From the NCBI GenBank assembly GCA_903870415.1, contig CAIQDA010000306.1, positions 1-41,296 on the forward strand: 41,296 bases of DNA, read 5' to 3'. Within the stretch, counting starts at the first letter, position 1; each line of letters begins with the position of its first letter. Shown here piece by piece: positions 1 through 8,991 of this stretch. The position numbers and the translations under genes were made by a program. The DNA comes from an uncultured delta proteobacterium (GTDB lineage: Bacteria; Myxococcota_A; Polyangia; Polyangiales; Polyangiaceae). Under the pieces are notes generated by a model. It was not told the DNA's origin, searched no databases, and saw only the letters and a program-made list of their open reading frames with translations.

Positions 1-190
1 GCAAACGCGGGGCGAGGCCTGAAGCGACGATTGTCAGCCTAAACGCTCGTTCGCGCGACGCGCACTTCGTCAGCGTTTGTTGCGCCAATGGCGATGCGGT
101 CGTCGCCCTCATCGGATGATTCTCGGCAGCCCGTCGTCCACGCGCCGGCGTTCCCGTCTGAGACGTGGCACCGAGGCGATCGAGTTTGCC
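1..190. other. Left-edge stretch with no recognisable gene
   Basis: No reading frame here looks coding. It lies downstream of the PNGase F-like gene that ends at 191 on the minus strand. A 7-bp inverted repeat (AAACGCT at 41-47, AGCGTTT at 72-78) could form a weak hairpin, but no clear T-run follows it, so I do not call a terminator. The stretch could also be the tail of a neighbouring intergenic region lying outside the window. Confidence 0.5.
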
Positions 191-1333
191 TCAGCGATAC
201 GCAATCACCACAGAGGACATACGAAGGAATGGCTCCGTATGGTTCGCTCCGTCGTACGCGCAACCGGTGCTGAGCGAACACGTGCTTGGGTCGCAAGTGC
301 CCGCGTCGCTTGCGATCGGGCGGCACGCATTTTCGTAGGCGGCGACCTCGTGATGAACGGCGATGGGCTCTCGTCCCGCGAGCGCAGCTTCCGTGAGGCC
401 GGCGACGTCGAAGGTCCACGGGCGCACGTCCGAACCGGGACACCAGCCTGCGCGCGACAGCGTCCACGTGCCTTGTTGGCCCGCAACGGCGGTCGTTCGA
501 CAATCTGAGCGCCACGGCGTGGACTTGTGCGCGTCGCCTCCAACGCTCGTCGTGTGATTGAGTTTGCAGAACTCGGCGCAGTTGCCTTGGTTGCCTTGGC
601 CGTGGCCCGTGACGAGGGTCCGCACCGCGACCGCCGAGGTGCTCGCTGGCAGCGTCACGGAGAAGTCTGGAAGCGATGTGGCGAGAGGTTTTTCAGGGTC
701 GCCGACGACGACGGAGCCATCGACGCTGTGCTGCCAGAGCGGGATGACGGCGATGGGGGTTCGCGCCGGAATGCCGCCGTGAAACTCGATGCTCGTCGTG
801 AGCGCCCAGCCGTTGCCGTAGGCGCTCCCCGGGCCGACCCACGTGTCGATGAACGCACGCAGCTTCAACGGGCCGCGAAAGAGCGGTCGCAGGTCCGTGA
901 GGTCGTAGGTCCAGCTTCCGCCGACTCCGTAAGGGGTCATGAAGCGCGCGAGCTCGATGACCTTGTCGTCGTCCGTTCCTGCGCCGCCCTCGTCGACCAC
1001 GAGGCCCAGAGTTCCTGCGCGATCCCACGGATCGCACTTTTGGTCGGGGCACGCGAGGCTCAGCGTCAGCGTGATGCGGTCGTAGGTTCCCGCAACGGGG
1101 AACGATGCAGCGATGTCGTTCGTGCGCCGGTTCTCGGAGCCCGTGAACGAGAAGCGCGTCGCGTCGAAGCCGAACACGGTGGCATCGAGACCCGGTGTGT
1201 CTTCGGTTCCGGCATCAATGCAGTCTGCACACGGTTCGGAGGTCGCTGCAGTTTCGGTCGTGGTGGGCGAGCACGCGATGAGCGAGAAAGAGCCCAAGAA
1301 CGTGAGAACGAAGAGCGCGCGACCGAGGAGCAT
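191..1333 (-). CDS. PNGase F-like (peptide-N-glycosidase) lipoprotein
   Basis: The 380-residue protein starts at an ATG and has a lipoprotein signal with lipobox L-I-A-C (Cys21), followed by a Thr/Glu-rich linker. The body resembles the two jelly-roll domains of peptide-N-glycosidase F, which hydrolyses the bond between Asn and N-linked glycans. The motif C-D-P-W-D-R (Asp104) matches the region of catalytic Asp60 in the Elizabethkingia enzyme. G-H-G...C-A-E-F-C (Glu254, His260) matches the region of its Glu206. The spacing is 150 residues here against 146 in PNGase F. The position I align with Glu118 appears to be Asp163 (F-I-D-T-W). Many Cys residues suggest disulfides, consistent with an exported protein. 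Activity is inferred; it could be a binding or otherwise diverged member of the fold. The next gene upstream on this strand ends 74 bp away, so it may be transcribed alone or with it. Confidence 0.8.
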   Translation of the reverse strand: MLLGRALFVLTFLGSFSLIACSPTTTETAATSEPCADCIDAGTEDTPGLDATVFGFDATRFSFTGSENRRTNDIAASFPVAGTYDRITLTLSLACPDQKCDPWDRAGTLGLVVDEGGAGTDDDKVIELARFMTPYGVGGSWTYDLTDLRPLFRGPLKLRAFIDTWVGPGSAYGNGWALTTSIEFHGGIPARTPIAVIPLWQHSVDGSVVVGDPEKPLATSLPDFSVTLPASTSAVAVRTLVTGHGQGNQGNCAEFCKLNHTTSVGGDAHKSTPWRSDCRTTAVAGQQGTWTLSRAGWCPGSDVRPWTFDVAGLTEAALAGREPIAVHHEVAAYENACRPIASDAGTCDPSTCSLSTGCAYDGANHTEPFLRMSSVVIAYR

Positions 1334-1407
1334 CGGCCACGTTTATCAGGAGTTTGCGCACGCTTCGATGGCCATCGGAGAAGCCCGCGTCGTCATTCGC
1401 TCCAGGT

Positions 1408-2301
1408 TCAAACGGTTCTCGCGAGCGCTGACCGAAACCACTTGGTGATGACGTACTTGCGGCCTCGCGTGACCGGCAGCGACGCATGCAAGGTGAAGCG
1501 ATTGGGCGTGCCGTCGGCGTTCAGGTTGTTCCACGCGAGCGCGGTTCCGACGCAAGGAACGAAGTCGCGACCCAGATGAGGAAAGCGCGTCTCGCCGCCT
1601 TCTTCCGTCTGCGAGAGGTAGACCATCACCGTCCACGTGCGCTGGCCTACCTTCGACGCATGGTCGAGGTAACTACGTGTTCCAGGCGTAAACCAGTCGG
1701 TGTGTTCCTTGAAATACTCGCCGGCTTCGTAGCGTTGCGCCTGAATCGGTTCCGAGTAGCCGAGGTCGATGCCGAGCAGGTCCGCGATGCGGCCGTCGAG
1801 GAGCGCAATGAGCGGAGAATCCACGTGGCCCAGGTGGCACGTCTGGCTCGTGCGGTGCCCTGGTTTGCCTGTGACGACGACCGATGGAATGGCGTTCCTG
1901 TCTGTGAGTTCGATGAGCTGCGCGCATTCATCTCGCGAGAGAAAGTGCGGGATTTCATAAAGCTGAGCGAGGGTCGTGTCCACGCGCCACGCCCGCGGTC
2001 GATGGTCTGCACGGGTCAGTGACGCATTGAAAAAGGCGAGCCACTGCTCGAGCGGAAGGTTCGGCGACGCGAGCTCCTTCTCCTCGTCGCTCAGCGGACG
2101 CTCGTCGCTCGGCTTTTCGTAAGGGTCCGTTGCGGGCGTTGAAAGCGTTGGGCTCGGGCGGAATCCGTCGAGCGCCGCGGAAACGTCACCGGGTTCGAAG
2201 CCGTTGCCGGTGGCGGTCGCGAACAGCTTCGCGAGGTCGCACCCGCGCCCGAGGTTGAGGCTGAGCCAGTTGCGCCATTCGTCGTCGAGGGGCCGGCCCA
2301 T
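1408..2301 (-). CDS. Prolyl 4-hydroxylase-like 2OG-Fe(II) oxygenase
   Basis: This is a 297-residue protein with an ATG start. The C-terminal half (about 115-290) is a P4H-type double-stranded beta-helix. The iron ligands are visible as His200-x-Asp202 in the motif F-K-E-H-T-D-W-F and His272 in T-L-H-A-S-L-P-V. Lys282 (R-G-x-K-Y) is placed to bind the 5-carboxylate of 2-oxoglutarate. The segment V-M-V-Y-L-S followed by E-E-G-G-E-T-R-F-P is typical of the family. The first 110 residues are charged and I do not recognise them. There is no signal peptide, so the protein is probably cytoplasmic. The family hydroxylates prolyl or other side chains; the substrate cannot be told from the sequence. 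It lies between genes on the same strand with gaps of 74 and 130 bp and may have its own promoter. Confidence 0.88.
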   Translation of the reverse strand: MGRPLDDEWRNWLSLNLGRGCDLAKLFATATGNGFEPGDVSAALDGFRPSPTLSTPATDPYEKPSDERPLSDEEKELASPNLPLEQWLAFFNASLTRADHRPRAWRVDTTLAQLYEIPHFLSRDECAQLIELTDRNAIPSVVVTGKPGHRTSQTCHLGHVDSPLIALLDGRIADLLGIDLGYSEPIQAQRYEAGEYFKEHTDWFTPGTRSYLDHASKVGQRTWTVMVYLSQTEEGGETRFPHLGRDFVPCVGTALAWNNLNADGTPNRFTLHASLPVTRGRKYVITKWFRSALARTV

Positions 2302-2431
2302 GGGCGCTTCCCTAGCAAGCTTTTCGCAAGGTCAAACAGACCCGAGCTTTGCGCGGAAGACGATGGAACGAAAACACGCGCCACGGCCGAAGCCGAAGCG
2401 CGTGCGAGGCGAGCGGGTGCTCGATGCGTCG

Positions 2432-3406
2432 TTAATAGACGCGGACGGTCGAAACGCGGTTCGAGTTCGAGCCCCAGGCGACGCCGAGGTTCAACCCAAA
2501 CATCGCGCCGTAAACGCTCGAAGGGGTGCCCGCGGTGGAGACGCCGAAATTGCTGAAGTCCGAGGAGCGGTCCATGCTGTAGAACGGCAGCGTTGCGTCC
2601 GCCTCGACGATGAAGCGGATGGTGCTCTCGCGGAGAAATTCGTAACCGAGCGACGCTCGGCCAGCGAGGCCGCTGCCGTAGTAGTTGACGTGACTCACCT
2701 CGGTGCTCGTTCCGCCGAACGAGAAGCCCGCGCCGAGGTAAGGCGTCGACGAGTCGGACGGGTTGAAGAAGTAGAGCCCGCGGATGCCGACGAGGAATCC
2801 AAATCGCGCCGCGGCAGCGCCCGACTGGGCCATGTCGATGCGCAGCCCCGCGTCGACGGCGAAGCGATCGAGTTCGTAGCGGTAGCCGCCGCCGAGGCTC
2901 GGTCCAGGCGCCGAGTCACCGCCTGTCGTGAGGCCGTAGCCCACGACGATGTAGCCGAGGTTGTCGGACTGCACGCGGTTCGGGGCCGCTTGATCGAGGG
3001 TGACGTTCTTGCGGTTTGCAATGCCGACGTCGCCGATGACCTTGCCGCTGTCGAGCGCCTTCACGAGCTGGTCGTAGACGGCGGGAAGCTCCTCGATGAC
3101 GCTCGCGCTCTGGTTGCGTGAGCCCTTCGACGACACGAGCGACACGTTGATGGTCTTGCCGAGACGCACGTTGCTCGCGGTGTAGGTCTCCGTGCAATCG
3201 CTGGTCACGACGGTGTGACCGTTCGCCCCGAGAGCCTGCTTCAGGACCGAGAACGCGGCTTTGCGGTCGCCTTCGTCGAGCGTGTCCGCGTTTTCATCAA
3301 TCGTGGCGCACACGTTTGCGGCTGCGGCCGTGCGGGCGCCGAGGAGCCCCGTTGCGGCAAGGGAAAACGCAGCCAGGCGGCGAGCAGTGGAGAGCGAAAG
3401 CATCAT
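2432..3406 (-). CDS. Predicted exported beta-barrel (outer-membrane) protein
   Basis: The protein has 324 residues from the first of two adjacent ATG codons. An in-frame start at 3448 would add 14 residues ahead of the signal peptide and is less likely. Residues 1 to about 30 form a Sec signal (basic A-R-R, hydrophobic core, A-A-A-A). Residues about 30-130 form a soluble domain with two Cys, possibly disulfide-linked. From about 150 there are alternating amphipathic strands rich in Gly, Tyr and Phe, such as G-G-G-Y-R-Y-E-L and Y-L-G-A-G-F-S-F, ending near a terminal aromatic residue (V-R-V-Y). This is the pattern of a small OmpW/OMP_b-brl-type barrel. No family was recognised with certainty and the function is unknown. 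The 176-bp region upstream carries a 15-bp palindrome. Confidence 0.75.
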   Translation of the reverse strand: MMLSLSTARRLAAFSLAATGLLGARTAAAANVCATIDENADTLDEGDRKAAFSVLKQALGANGHTVVTSDCTETYTASNVRLGKTINVSLVSSKGSRNQSASVIEELPAVYDQLVKALDSGKVIGDVGIANRKNVTLDQAAPNRVQSDNLGYIVVGYGLTTGGDSAPGPSLGGGYRYELDRFAVDAGLRIDMAQSGAAAARFGFLVGIRGLYFFNPSDSSTPYLGAGFSFGGTSTEVSHVNYYGSGLAGRASLGYEFLRESTIRFIVEADATLPFYSMDRSSDFSNFGVSTAGTPSSVYGAMFGLNLGVAWGSNSNRVSTVRVY

Positions 3407-3477
3407 GTGGGTGATCCTACTTTTGGAGGGGGCCGGCGTTCGGCCCACGAATGATCGACTAGCGAAGGTTGCCAGCG

Positions 3478-3492
3478 TCGGGTGTCACCCGA
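3478..3492. promoter_or_regulatory. 15-bp perfect palindrome upstream of the barrel gene
   Basis: TCGGGTG and CACCCGA flank a central T, giving a perfect 7-bp inverted repeat about 70 bp upstream of the barrel-protein ATG. This position would suit an operator for a dimeric regulator. It could also be a short hairpin in the leader RNA, although the loop would be only three bases. Nearby, the heptamer GCGTATG occurs three times between about 3520 and 3580. No factor can be named. Confidence 0.3.
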
Positions 3493-3582
3493 ACGAGGTA
3501 CGCAAGCCAAACCGTGAAGGCGTATGCGTATGAAATGTGGTGCGAAATACGCTGGGTGGTTTGTGTAAGCGTATGATGCGGG

Positions 3583-4788
3583 CTAAGCGTTAGACGATGC
3601 CCATCGTTGAAGCAGCGAGTCAACGTTTTCACTGTTTTGCACATCGACGACGATGGGGTCATCGTCGCGGGGAACGATCGTGAGCCGCCCGCGTCCGCTC
3701 AGCGCGCCGACGAGGCGAAGAGGCGCTTGATCGAGCAGCAGCGCGAGGCCCGCGAGTCCGACGCCGACCGAGAAGAACGACGCGACGTGAAGGCGAGCGC
3801 CGACGACGGCGAAGAAGGTTCCTGCGAAGGTTCCTGCGGCGATGAGGGCGACAAACATGCCGCCAACGAGGCCCGTGCGTTTGCCTGACCAGTCGATGCG
3901 GCCGATCGAATCGGGAGCAAGCGTGACCGTGTGGCTCGAGGTGGGGCGGCCACCCATGGACTCACCCCGCGTGATGAGAATTCGCCCGCTTCGCCATTCG
4001 ACACGTGCGTGACGGCGACGCCCGAGCGCCAAGTGCTCAAAGGCCTGCCATGCGCTGCGCAGGATGGTGAGCCCCGTGACGACGAGGAGCACGCGCGCGA
4101 AACCGCCGGGTGCTGCGGGGGCCCACGTGCCTTCGACGATGACCGCGGCTTGATGGGCCTCGCCAAGCGCGAGAATGCTGCGAAGCGCCGGGTCGCGTAC
4201 CGCCGCACCGAGCTTGACGACACCCTCGATGGCGACAGGATGCGCCGAGCGAATCAACGCTGCAGCGCCCACGAGAAGCTCCGCACGCACCGCTGCCGGG
4301 TCCGCGCGCTCGACGAGGATTCGAAGGCGAGCCACGACCGCGGCCCACATCGGGGCGGCGTCCGCGGCGAGTGCCGCGTCGATGAGTCCGGTTGCATCCC
4401 ACGGTGTGTCGCGCGCAAGCAGGAGCATCTCGCGCGCGAGGTCGTCGAGGTGCGTTGGGCCGAGCGATTCTGCTTGTCCCGCAACAGCAAGCGCGGCGAG
4501 TGCGCGAGCGAGCGCATGCTCGTGGTCCGAGCTCGGGCCGCGCTGAAGCACCGACCTCACGCGACGCACCAGCATCGACGCAGGTTCGGGAAGCGACACA
4601 TCTTCCGATTCACTAAAGCGCCGCCGCAACGCGCGAAGCGCCTCCGATGCTATCCACGCCGCCGAAGTGTCCGCGCGCAACGACGCCAAAAGGCGCGCGT
4701 CATCGCCCTTGGCGTCCACCGCGACCTCGCGAAGGGACTCCTCGGCGTCGATGAACGACGGAGACGATTCGGCGGCGGATCGGCTCAC
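3583..4788 (-). CDS. Membrane protein of unknown function
   Basis: The protein has 401 residues and starts at GTG, which overlaps the stop of the giant lipoprotein gene by four bases (GTGA, 4785-4788). The two are therefore probably translated in tandem. Residues 1-220 are soluble, Ala-rich and helical, and may form a HEAT/TPR-like solenoid. A hydrophobic segment follows (A-R-V-L-L-V-V-T-G-L-T-I). Next is a short polar domain with a basic W-R-S-G-R-I-L-I-T-R-G strand, then two long membrane spans near residues 305-360. The C-terminal tail is again polar and ends in a predicted helix. No catalytic motif was seen and I do not recognise a family. The context suggests a role at the envelope with the preceding lipoprotein, but that is inference. 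Confidence 0.75.
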   Translation of the reverse strand: MSRSAAESSPSFIDAEESLREVAVDAKGDDARLLASLRADTSAAWIASEALRALRRRFSESEDVSLPEPASMLVRRVRSVLQRGPSSDHEHALARALAALAVAGQAESLGPTHLDDLAREMLLLARDTPWDATGLIDAALAADAAPMWAAVVARLRILVERADPAAVRAELLVGAAALIRSAHPVAIEGVVKLGAAVRDPALRSILALGEAHQAAVIVEGTWAPAAPGGFARVLLVVTGLTILRSAWQAFEHLALGRRRHARVEWRSGRILITRGESMGGRPTSSHTVTLAPDSIGRIDWSGKRTGLVGGMFVALIAAGTFAGTFFAVVGARLHVASFFSVGVGLAGLALLLDQAPLRLVGALSGRGRLTIVPRDDDPIVVDVQNSENVDSLLQRWASSNA

Positions 4789-7700
4789 GGATTCGTGATC
4801 ACCACGTCTCCGACGATGGTGCGTTCGCCGCGGTCCGCACGACGGGTGAAGTGCGCAATTGAGAGGGGGCTGGCGGAAACGATCGAAGGGAAAAAGCCAG
4901 CCAATGATTGGGTGACCGCACTGGACTTGCGGGTCCAGCGATGACCGCCTGCCGCGGCGACGGTGCCGACCGCGGTGCGGAGAGCGCCGGCCGTCGCGTC
5001 TTGGTAGGCGATGGTCAAGGTGCCCGACGCATCGACGACAATCGCCGAGTCGTCGCCGACAATGTGCTGACCGTCGCTCCAGCTCGAGTCGAAGCCGTCG
5101 TCGACGAGTTCCGGGGTGCCGATGGTGCCATCAGGTTTTACGGAAACAATACGAAGGTCTTCCGTTGAACCGTTAACGTAAGATACCCACAAGGTTCCGT
5201 CTTCCGCAAACGCGAGGTTCGCGCCGATGCCGACGTCGCCGGTGTCGACGGCGGTGCTTGCCGCGCGGCTTCCTGTTTCTCCGTCCGCGATGACCGTGGT
5301 CCACTTGCCGGCGCCGTAGCGGCTGACCAGCAAATTACCGTGCTGCCTGTCGTAGGCGGCGATGGCGAGTGCGCCATTTTTGCCAGACGCGATGCGGGTC
5401 ACAGCGCCCGTGATCGGCGCGTACGAGTCGATCTGATCGGCGGCTAGAATGTTCGCGCACACTGCAGTTGAGCCGCTCTTGACGCACGACTGCGTGGCCG
5501 CGCATGCGGGGGCGCATCCTGTCGCCTTGGTCGCACACTGTCCGCTCGCTTGGCAGACGTCGCCGGCGCGACACCAACCGACGCGGCATGGGGTCGTTTC
5601 GTCGATGACGGCGTCCTCGAACGTCCAATCACTCGCCGCCGCGGGCATGGCCACCTTGGCGCGAGCCACGACGATGGACGAGCGAACCGCACCGCTTGCG
5701 GCAACAGGTTCGACCTGCGCGAACGCGATGACGGGCTTTCCGTCGACGAGAATCATGCGTGCGGATCGGCCCGCTTCGCCGACGTTGACCTCGCGTACAA
5801 CGTAGGTTTTCCACGTGGTGCCATCGAGCGTCGCGAACTTGAGGCGCTTCTTCGTCATGTCGAAGAAGCTCACCATCGGGGTCGAGCCCGAGAACTGAAT
5901 GGACGTGTAGAGGCCGACGTTGGGCCCTGCTTCGTCTTCGCCCGCGCGCCAGCCTCGCGGGTCCGCGTCCGTGCAAACGCCTTCATCGCGTGCTGCAGGA
6001 AGACCGTCGGCCTGGGCCCATGCGAACGACTTTTTCGCCACGTCGTACGTGCCCACGACGAGGTCGCCGTAGTTCGTTGGCCGCGTTCCCATGAGGGCAA
6101 AGTCCGAGTAAGCCGCAGCCCAAATGGTGCCGTCCGGGGCCTTCGCCGTGGACAGGTACGCGCCGAGGACGCCTTGCGGCAGCGGGTCGGAGCATTCGTC
6201 GCTGCAGGTCGATCCGCACTTTGGAGGCGGAGCGGGCGGGATGACCGCTTCTTGGGCCTGTCCGCCGCATCCCGGCGCCGACGCGAGGACGAACGCGCTC
6301 ATCGCGAACACGCCGACGCCTGCGATTGTCGATGCACGTCCGGACCGACGGCGACCGAAGACCGCCGCCAGGGGAAGGAGCGCGAGCCAGCCGAGCGTCG
6401 TCGAGCCCTGTGATGAGCCCGCCACGGCGCAGCCGCAACCAGACGCAGCGCCAGCAAGCGTGGCGTCGGGACGGCCCCGAATGGCCTGTGCCGAGGTGCC
6501 AAGGTTGCCCGCTTCGTCTTGCGCTTCGACGTCGACGGCCTCGCCGGAAGCGACTTTCGCCGCGACCGTTGCGACGTCGGTCCAGTCGGATTGCGTGCCC
6601 TTTGCATCGACCCAGCGTGCCTTGAGCTCGCGCTCGCCGGTCACGACGTCGAAGGTCTTGAGCGCACGTTTGCCGTCTTCGCTGACGATGCGCACCGAAG
6701 GCGCGAGCACGTCGATGAGGACAGGAACCTTGGCCGTGTCGAGCGAAACGAGGGCGTGATTCTTGGCGTCGCGCACCTGAACGTCGAGCGTATGACGGCC
6801 TTGCGCCATGAGGACGGGCGAGGTGATGGTCCGGTGTTTCTCAGACGACCAATCGGACCAAGCGGCTCCGTTGATGGTCACGAGCCACTCGAGTTCGCGT
6901 TGTGCGTCGGGCCCCTCGGCGCCGAGATCGAGCTCGACGGACGGGGCCTTCGTCGCGTCGAACGCCGCAACGGAAAGGGCCTTCGCGTCGACGTGCATCG
7001 CGGAAACGTGCGCGGTGGGACGGAGCACAAGTGGCGCGGTCGTCGTGCCGGCGGGGGTGATGCTCGCGAAGAGCGCGAGGAAGTCGTCCGTGCCCTCGGT
7101 GAGCTTGCGGATGCCGCCGTCGGCGATCTTGATCGACACGCCGAGGCTTGCGGTTGCGCTCGCCAAGTCGATGGGGCTGATGGCGCCTCCGAGCTGGCCG
7201 CCGAGGCTTCCGAGAATGGTCGCGAGGGACTCAGCCACCTTCGTTGGAGACTCGAGGAGCGGGTCGCTGTTGGTGACCACGGCGTTCGCGATGACGAGGT
7301 CGCCGAGCTGTGGCTTCAGTTTTCCGTCGGCGGTGACCTGCAAATTCAGGGGCACCGTGATGTCGGCGGTCAGCGTAAAGACACGCACGAACCGCTCGCT
7401 CGTCATGACGTAGAAGTCGACCGCGAATTGCTCGAGCTTCAGCTTGAGGTGCGGGTCGGTCTTGATGTCGGTGCCGTTGCCAACGGTGATGGTCGCGGGC
7501 TTCTGCGGACGCGTTTGAATCGCGACCGGAGCCGCCTTCTGCTCGATCGAAAAGTACTCAAGGCTGCCGACGAGCACGCTCAGTAGGCCCGTCTGGAGCT
7601 GCGCAACGGTGTCGGTCGTGACCCCGAGGCAAAGAAGCCCCGAGTCGTGCAGCGTGGCGAAGGTGTGATCGAGGTAGCGCTTCGAAATGCCGATGCCCAC

Positions 7701-8960
7701 GTGGGGCTTGTCCGCAGTGGCTGGCCAGTTCGGCGGCTCGTTCGTCTTCAGCGCCGAGGGCACGGGGATGTCGCGCGGAATCGGCATGTGGGCCAATGGG
7801 GCGCAGCGCGTCGCCGGGTTGGGCTTCGTGCCCGAGAGCATCGTGAGCGTCAAACCGTTCGGCGTATGGCCTGCGTACGGCGTGTTGTCCGCGGCTGCGA
7901 GCGCGTCCGGATTCATGTCTCCGCCCGCGGCGAGAATCAAATCGAACTCGGACGACGTGGAAGGTGAGGTTCCCTTCAACGACGCGCCAAGATCAAAGTG
8001 ACCTTCGGTGCCGAGCATGATTCCCAGGCACTGGGTTGCGTCGGCGTCGAGGTAACAGATGCCGTCGCTCGGCTTCTTCGTGCTGCCCGAAGGACACTCG
8101 GGCGTTCGCGTCGCGTCTGCTTTTTCGCAGAAACTTTGCTGAAGCGTTCCCGTGAGCTGGCTCGTGATCTGCCCGATGGCGAGGTTGAAAACGATGCCCT
8201 TCACGATGTCGAGGGCGCTGTTGCAGAAGCCCGAGATCGCTCCGCAATCGCCGCAGATCTTCACGTCATTCTGCGTGATGCCGATGTCGAACACCGCGTG
8301 CTTGAAGTCGACCTTGGTCAACCCGTCGCGTGGCGCGTTCGTCTCGTTGATGAGCGGAAGCGTGATGTTGAGCGGAAACTCGTGGAAATCGGCGACCGGA
8401 TTGATGCCGCTGCACTGAGGTGCGCTTGCGCCGTTGGTGCCCGTGCCGCCAAGGCCAACGCCGAGGTTGAGCGGCAGTCGAAACGCCCCGATGCCCGGAA
8501 GCAGGATGTGGATCGGCAGGTTTTTGAGGCGGATCGGCAGCGTGCCGGTGATGGCGACCGAGTGGGGCGTGACGCCGTCGATGTGAAGCTTCGCGGCTCC
8601 GAGGTTGATGTCGACACGGCAATTGTCCCCGGTGGGGCCGCCGGGGCAAATGGTGATGTCGGTGCCCGATTGCGTGGTCGTCGACTCGGGAATGGGGAAG
8701 TTGGTGACTCCGCCCGTGCCGCCGAGGCCGAGGTTCGACGCGATGCTCGGAAGGCTCGTCGCGAGAAACGTCAGGCCGGGCTTGGTGACGCGAACCGTGA
8801 TCGCGTTATCGATTCGCTGGTCTCGCGGGTAGCTTTCGGCGAGGGGTTTGCTGCATCCCCCCGCGCCGCCACATCCACCGCCGCCGCTGCCGCCGGAGCA
8901 GGCCGCCAGGGCGACCGCGAAGCCGACGGACCATCGATATGCGTTGCGCTTGTCGATCAT
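4785..8960 (-). CDS. Giant two-part lipoprotein with an internal MYXO-CTERM-like signal
   Basis: The protein has 1391 residues. I chose the ATG at 8960 because AAGGA lies eight bases upstream; an in-frame start 21 bases earlier has no such site. The lipobox is A-L-A-A-C (Cys21), followed by a Gly/Cys-rich linker. Residues about 30-640 contain repeated beta-rich segments resembling lipid-binding (BPI-like) folds, a tentative comparison. Residues about 660-830 look Ig/fibronectin-like. At 841-844 lies G-C-G-C, followed by a hydrophobic helix (about 853-869) and R-R-R, the hallmark of a MYXO-CTERM sorting tail. The frame stays open: a second hydrophobic stretch and a lipobox-like A-P-G-C (Cys898) follow. 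The last 490 residues form a Cys-containing, propeller-like region with repeated strands. It reads as two secreted proteins joined in one frame. The gene lies 31 bp after the preceding lipoprotein gene. Confidence 0.85.
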   Translation of the reverse strand: MIDKRNAYRWSVGFAVALAACSGGSGGGGCGGAGGCSKPLAESYPRDQRIDNAITVRVTKPGLTFLATSLPSIASNLGLGGTGGVTNFPIPESTTTQSGTDITICPGGPTGDNCRVDINLGAAKLHIDGVTPHSVAITGTLPIRLKNLPIHILLPGIGAFRLPLNLGVGLGGTGTNGASAPQCSGINPVADFHEFPLNITLPLINETNAPRDGLTKVDFKHAVFDIGITQNDVKICGDCGAISGFCNSALDIVKGIVFNLAIGQITSQLTGTLQQSFCEKADATRTPECPSGSTKKPSDGICYLDADATQCLGIMLGTEGHFDLGASLKGTSPSTSSEFDLILAAGGDMNPDALAAADNTPYAGHTPNGLTLTMLSGTKPNPATRCAPLAHMPIPRDIPVPSALKTNEPPNWPATADKPHVGIGISKRYLDHTFATLHDSGLLCLGVTTDTVAQLQTGLLSVLVGSLEYFSIEQKAAPVAIQTRPQKPATITVGNGTDIKTDPHLKLKLEQFAVDFYVMTSERFVRVFTLTADITVPLNLQVTADGKLKPQLGDLVIANAVVTNSDPLLESPTKVAESLATILGSLGGQLGGAISPIDLASATASLGVSIKIADGGIRKLTEGTDDFLALFASITPAGTTTAPLVLRPTAHVSAMHVDAKALSVAAFDATKAPSVELDLGAEGPDAQRELEWLVTINGAAWSDWSSEKHRTITSPVLMAQGRHTLDVQVRDAKNHALVSLDTAKVPVLIDVLAPSVRIVSEDGKRALKTFDVVTGERELKARWVDAKGTQSDWTDVATVAAKVASGEAVDVEAQDEAGNLGTSAQAIRGRPDATLAGAASGCGCAVAGSSQGSTTLGWLALLPLAAVFGRRRSGRASTIAGVGVFAMSAFVLASAPGCGGQAQEAVIPPAPPPKCGSTCSDECSDPLPQGVLGAYLSTAKAPDGTIWAAAYSDFALMGTRPTNYGDLVVGTYDVAKKSFAWAQADGLPAARDEGVCTDADPRGWRAGEDEAGPNVGLYTSIQFSGSTPMVSFFDMTKKRLKFATLDGTTWKTYVVREVNVGEAGRSARMILVDGKPVIAFAQVEPVAASGAVRSSIVVARAKVAMPAAASDWTFEDAVIDETTPCRVGWCRAGDVCQASGQCATKATGCAPACAATQSCVKSGSTAVCANILAADQIDSYAPITGAVTRIASGKNGALAIAAYDRQHGNLLVSRYGAGKWTTVIADGETGSRAASTAVDTGDVGIGANLAFAEDGTLWVSYVNGSTEDLRIVSVKPDGTIGTPELVDDGFDSSWSDGQHIVGDDSAIVVDASGTLTIAYQDATAGALRTAVGTVAAAGGHRWTRKSSAVTQSLAGFFPSIVSASPLSIAHFTRRADRGERTIVGDVVITNP

Positions 8961-8991
8961 GGTCAAGTTCCTTTTGGGCACGCGGAGGGGC

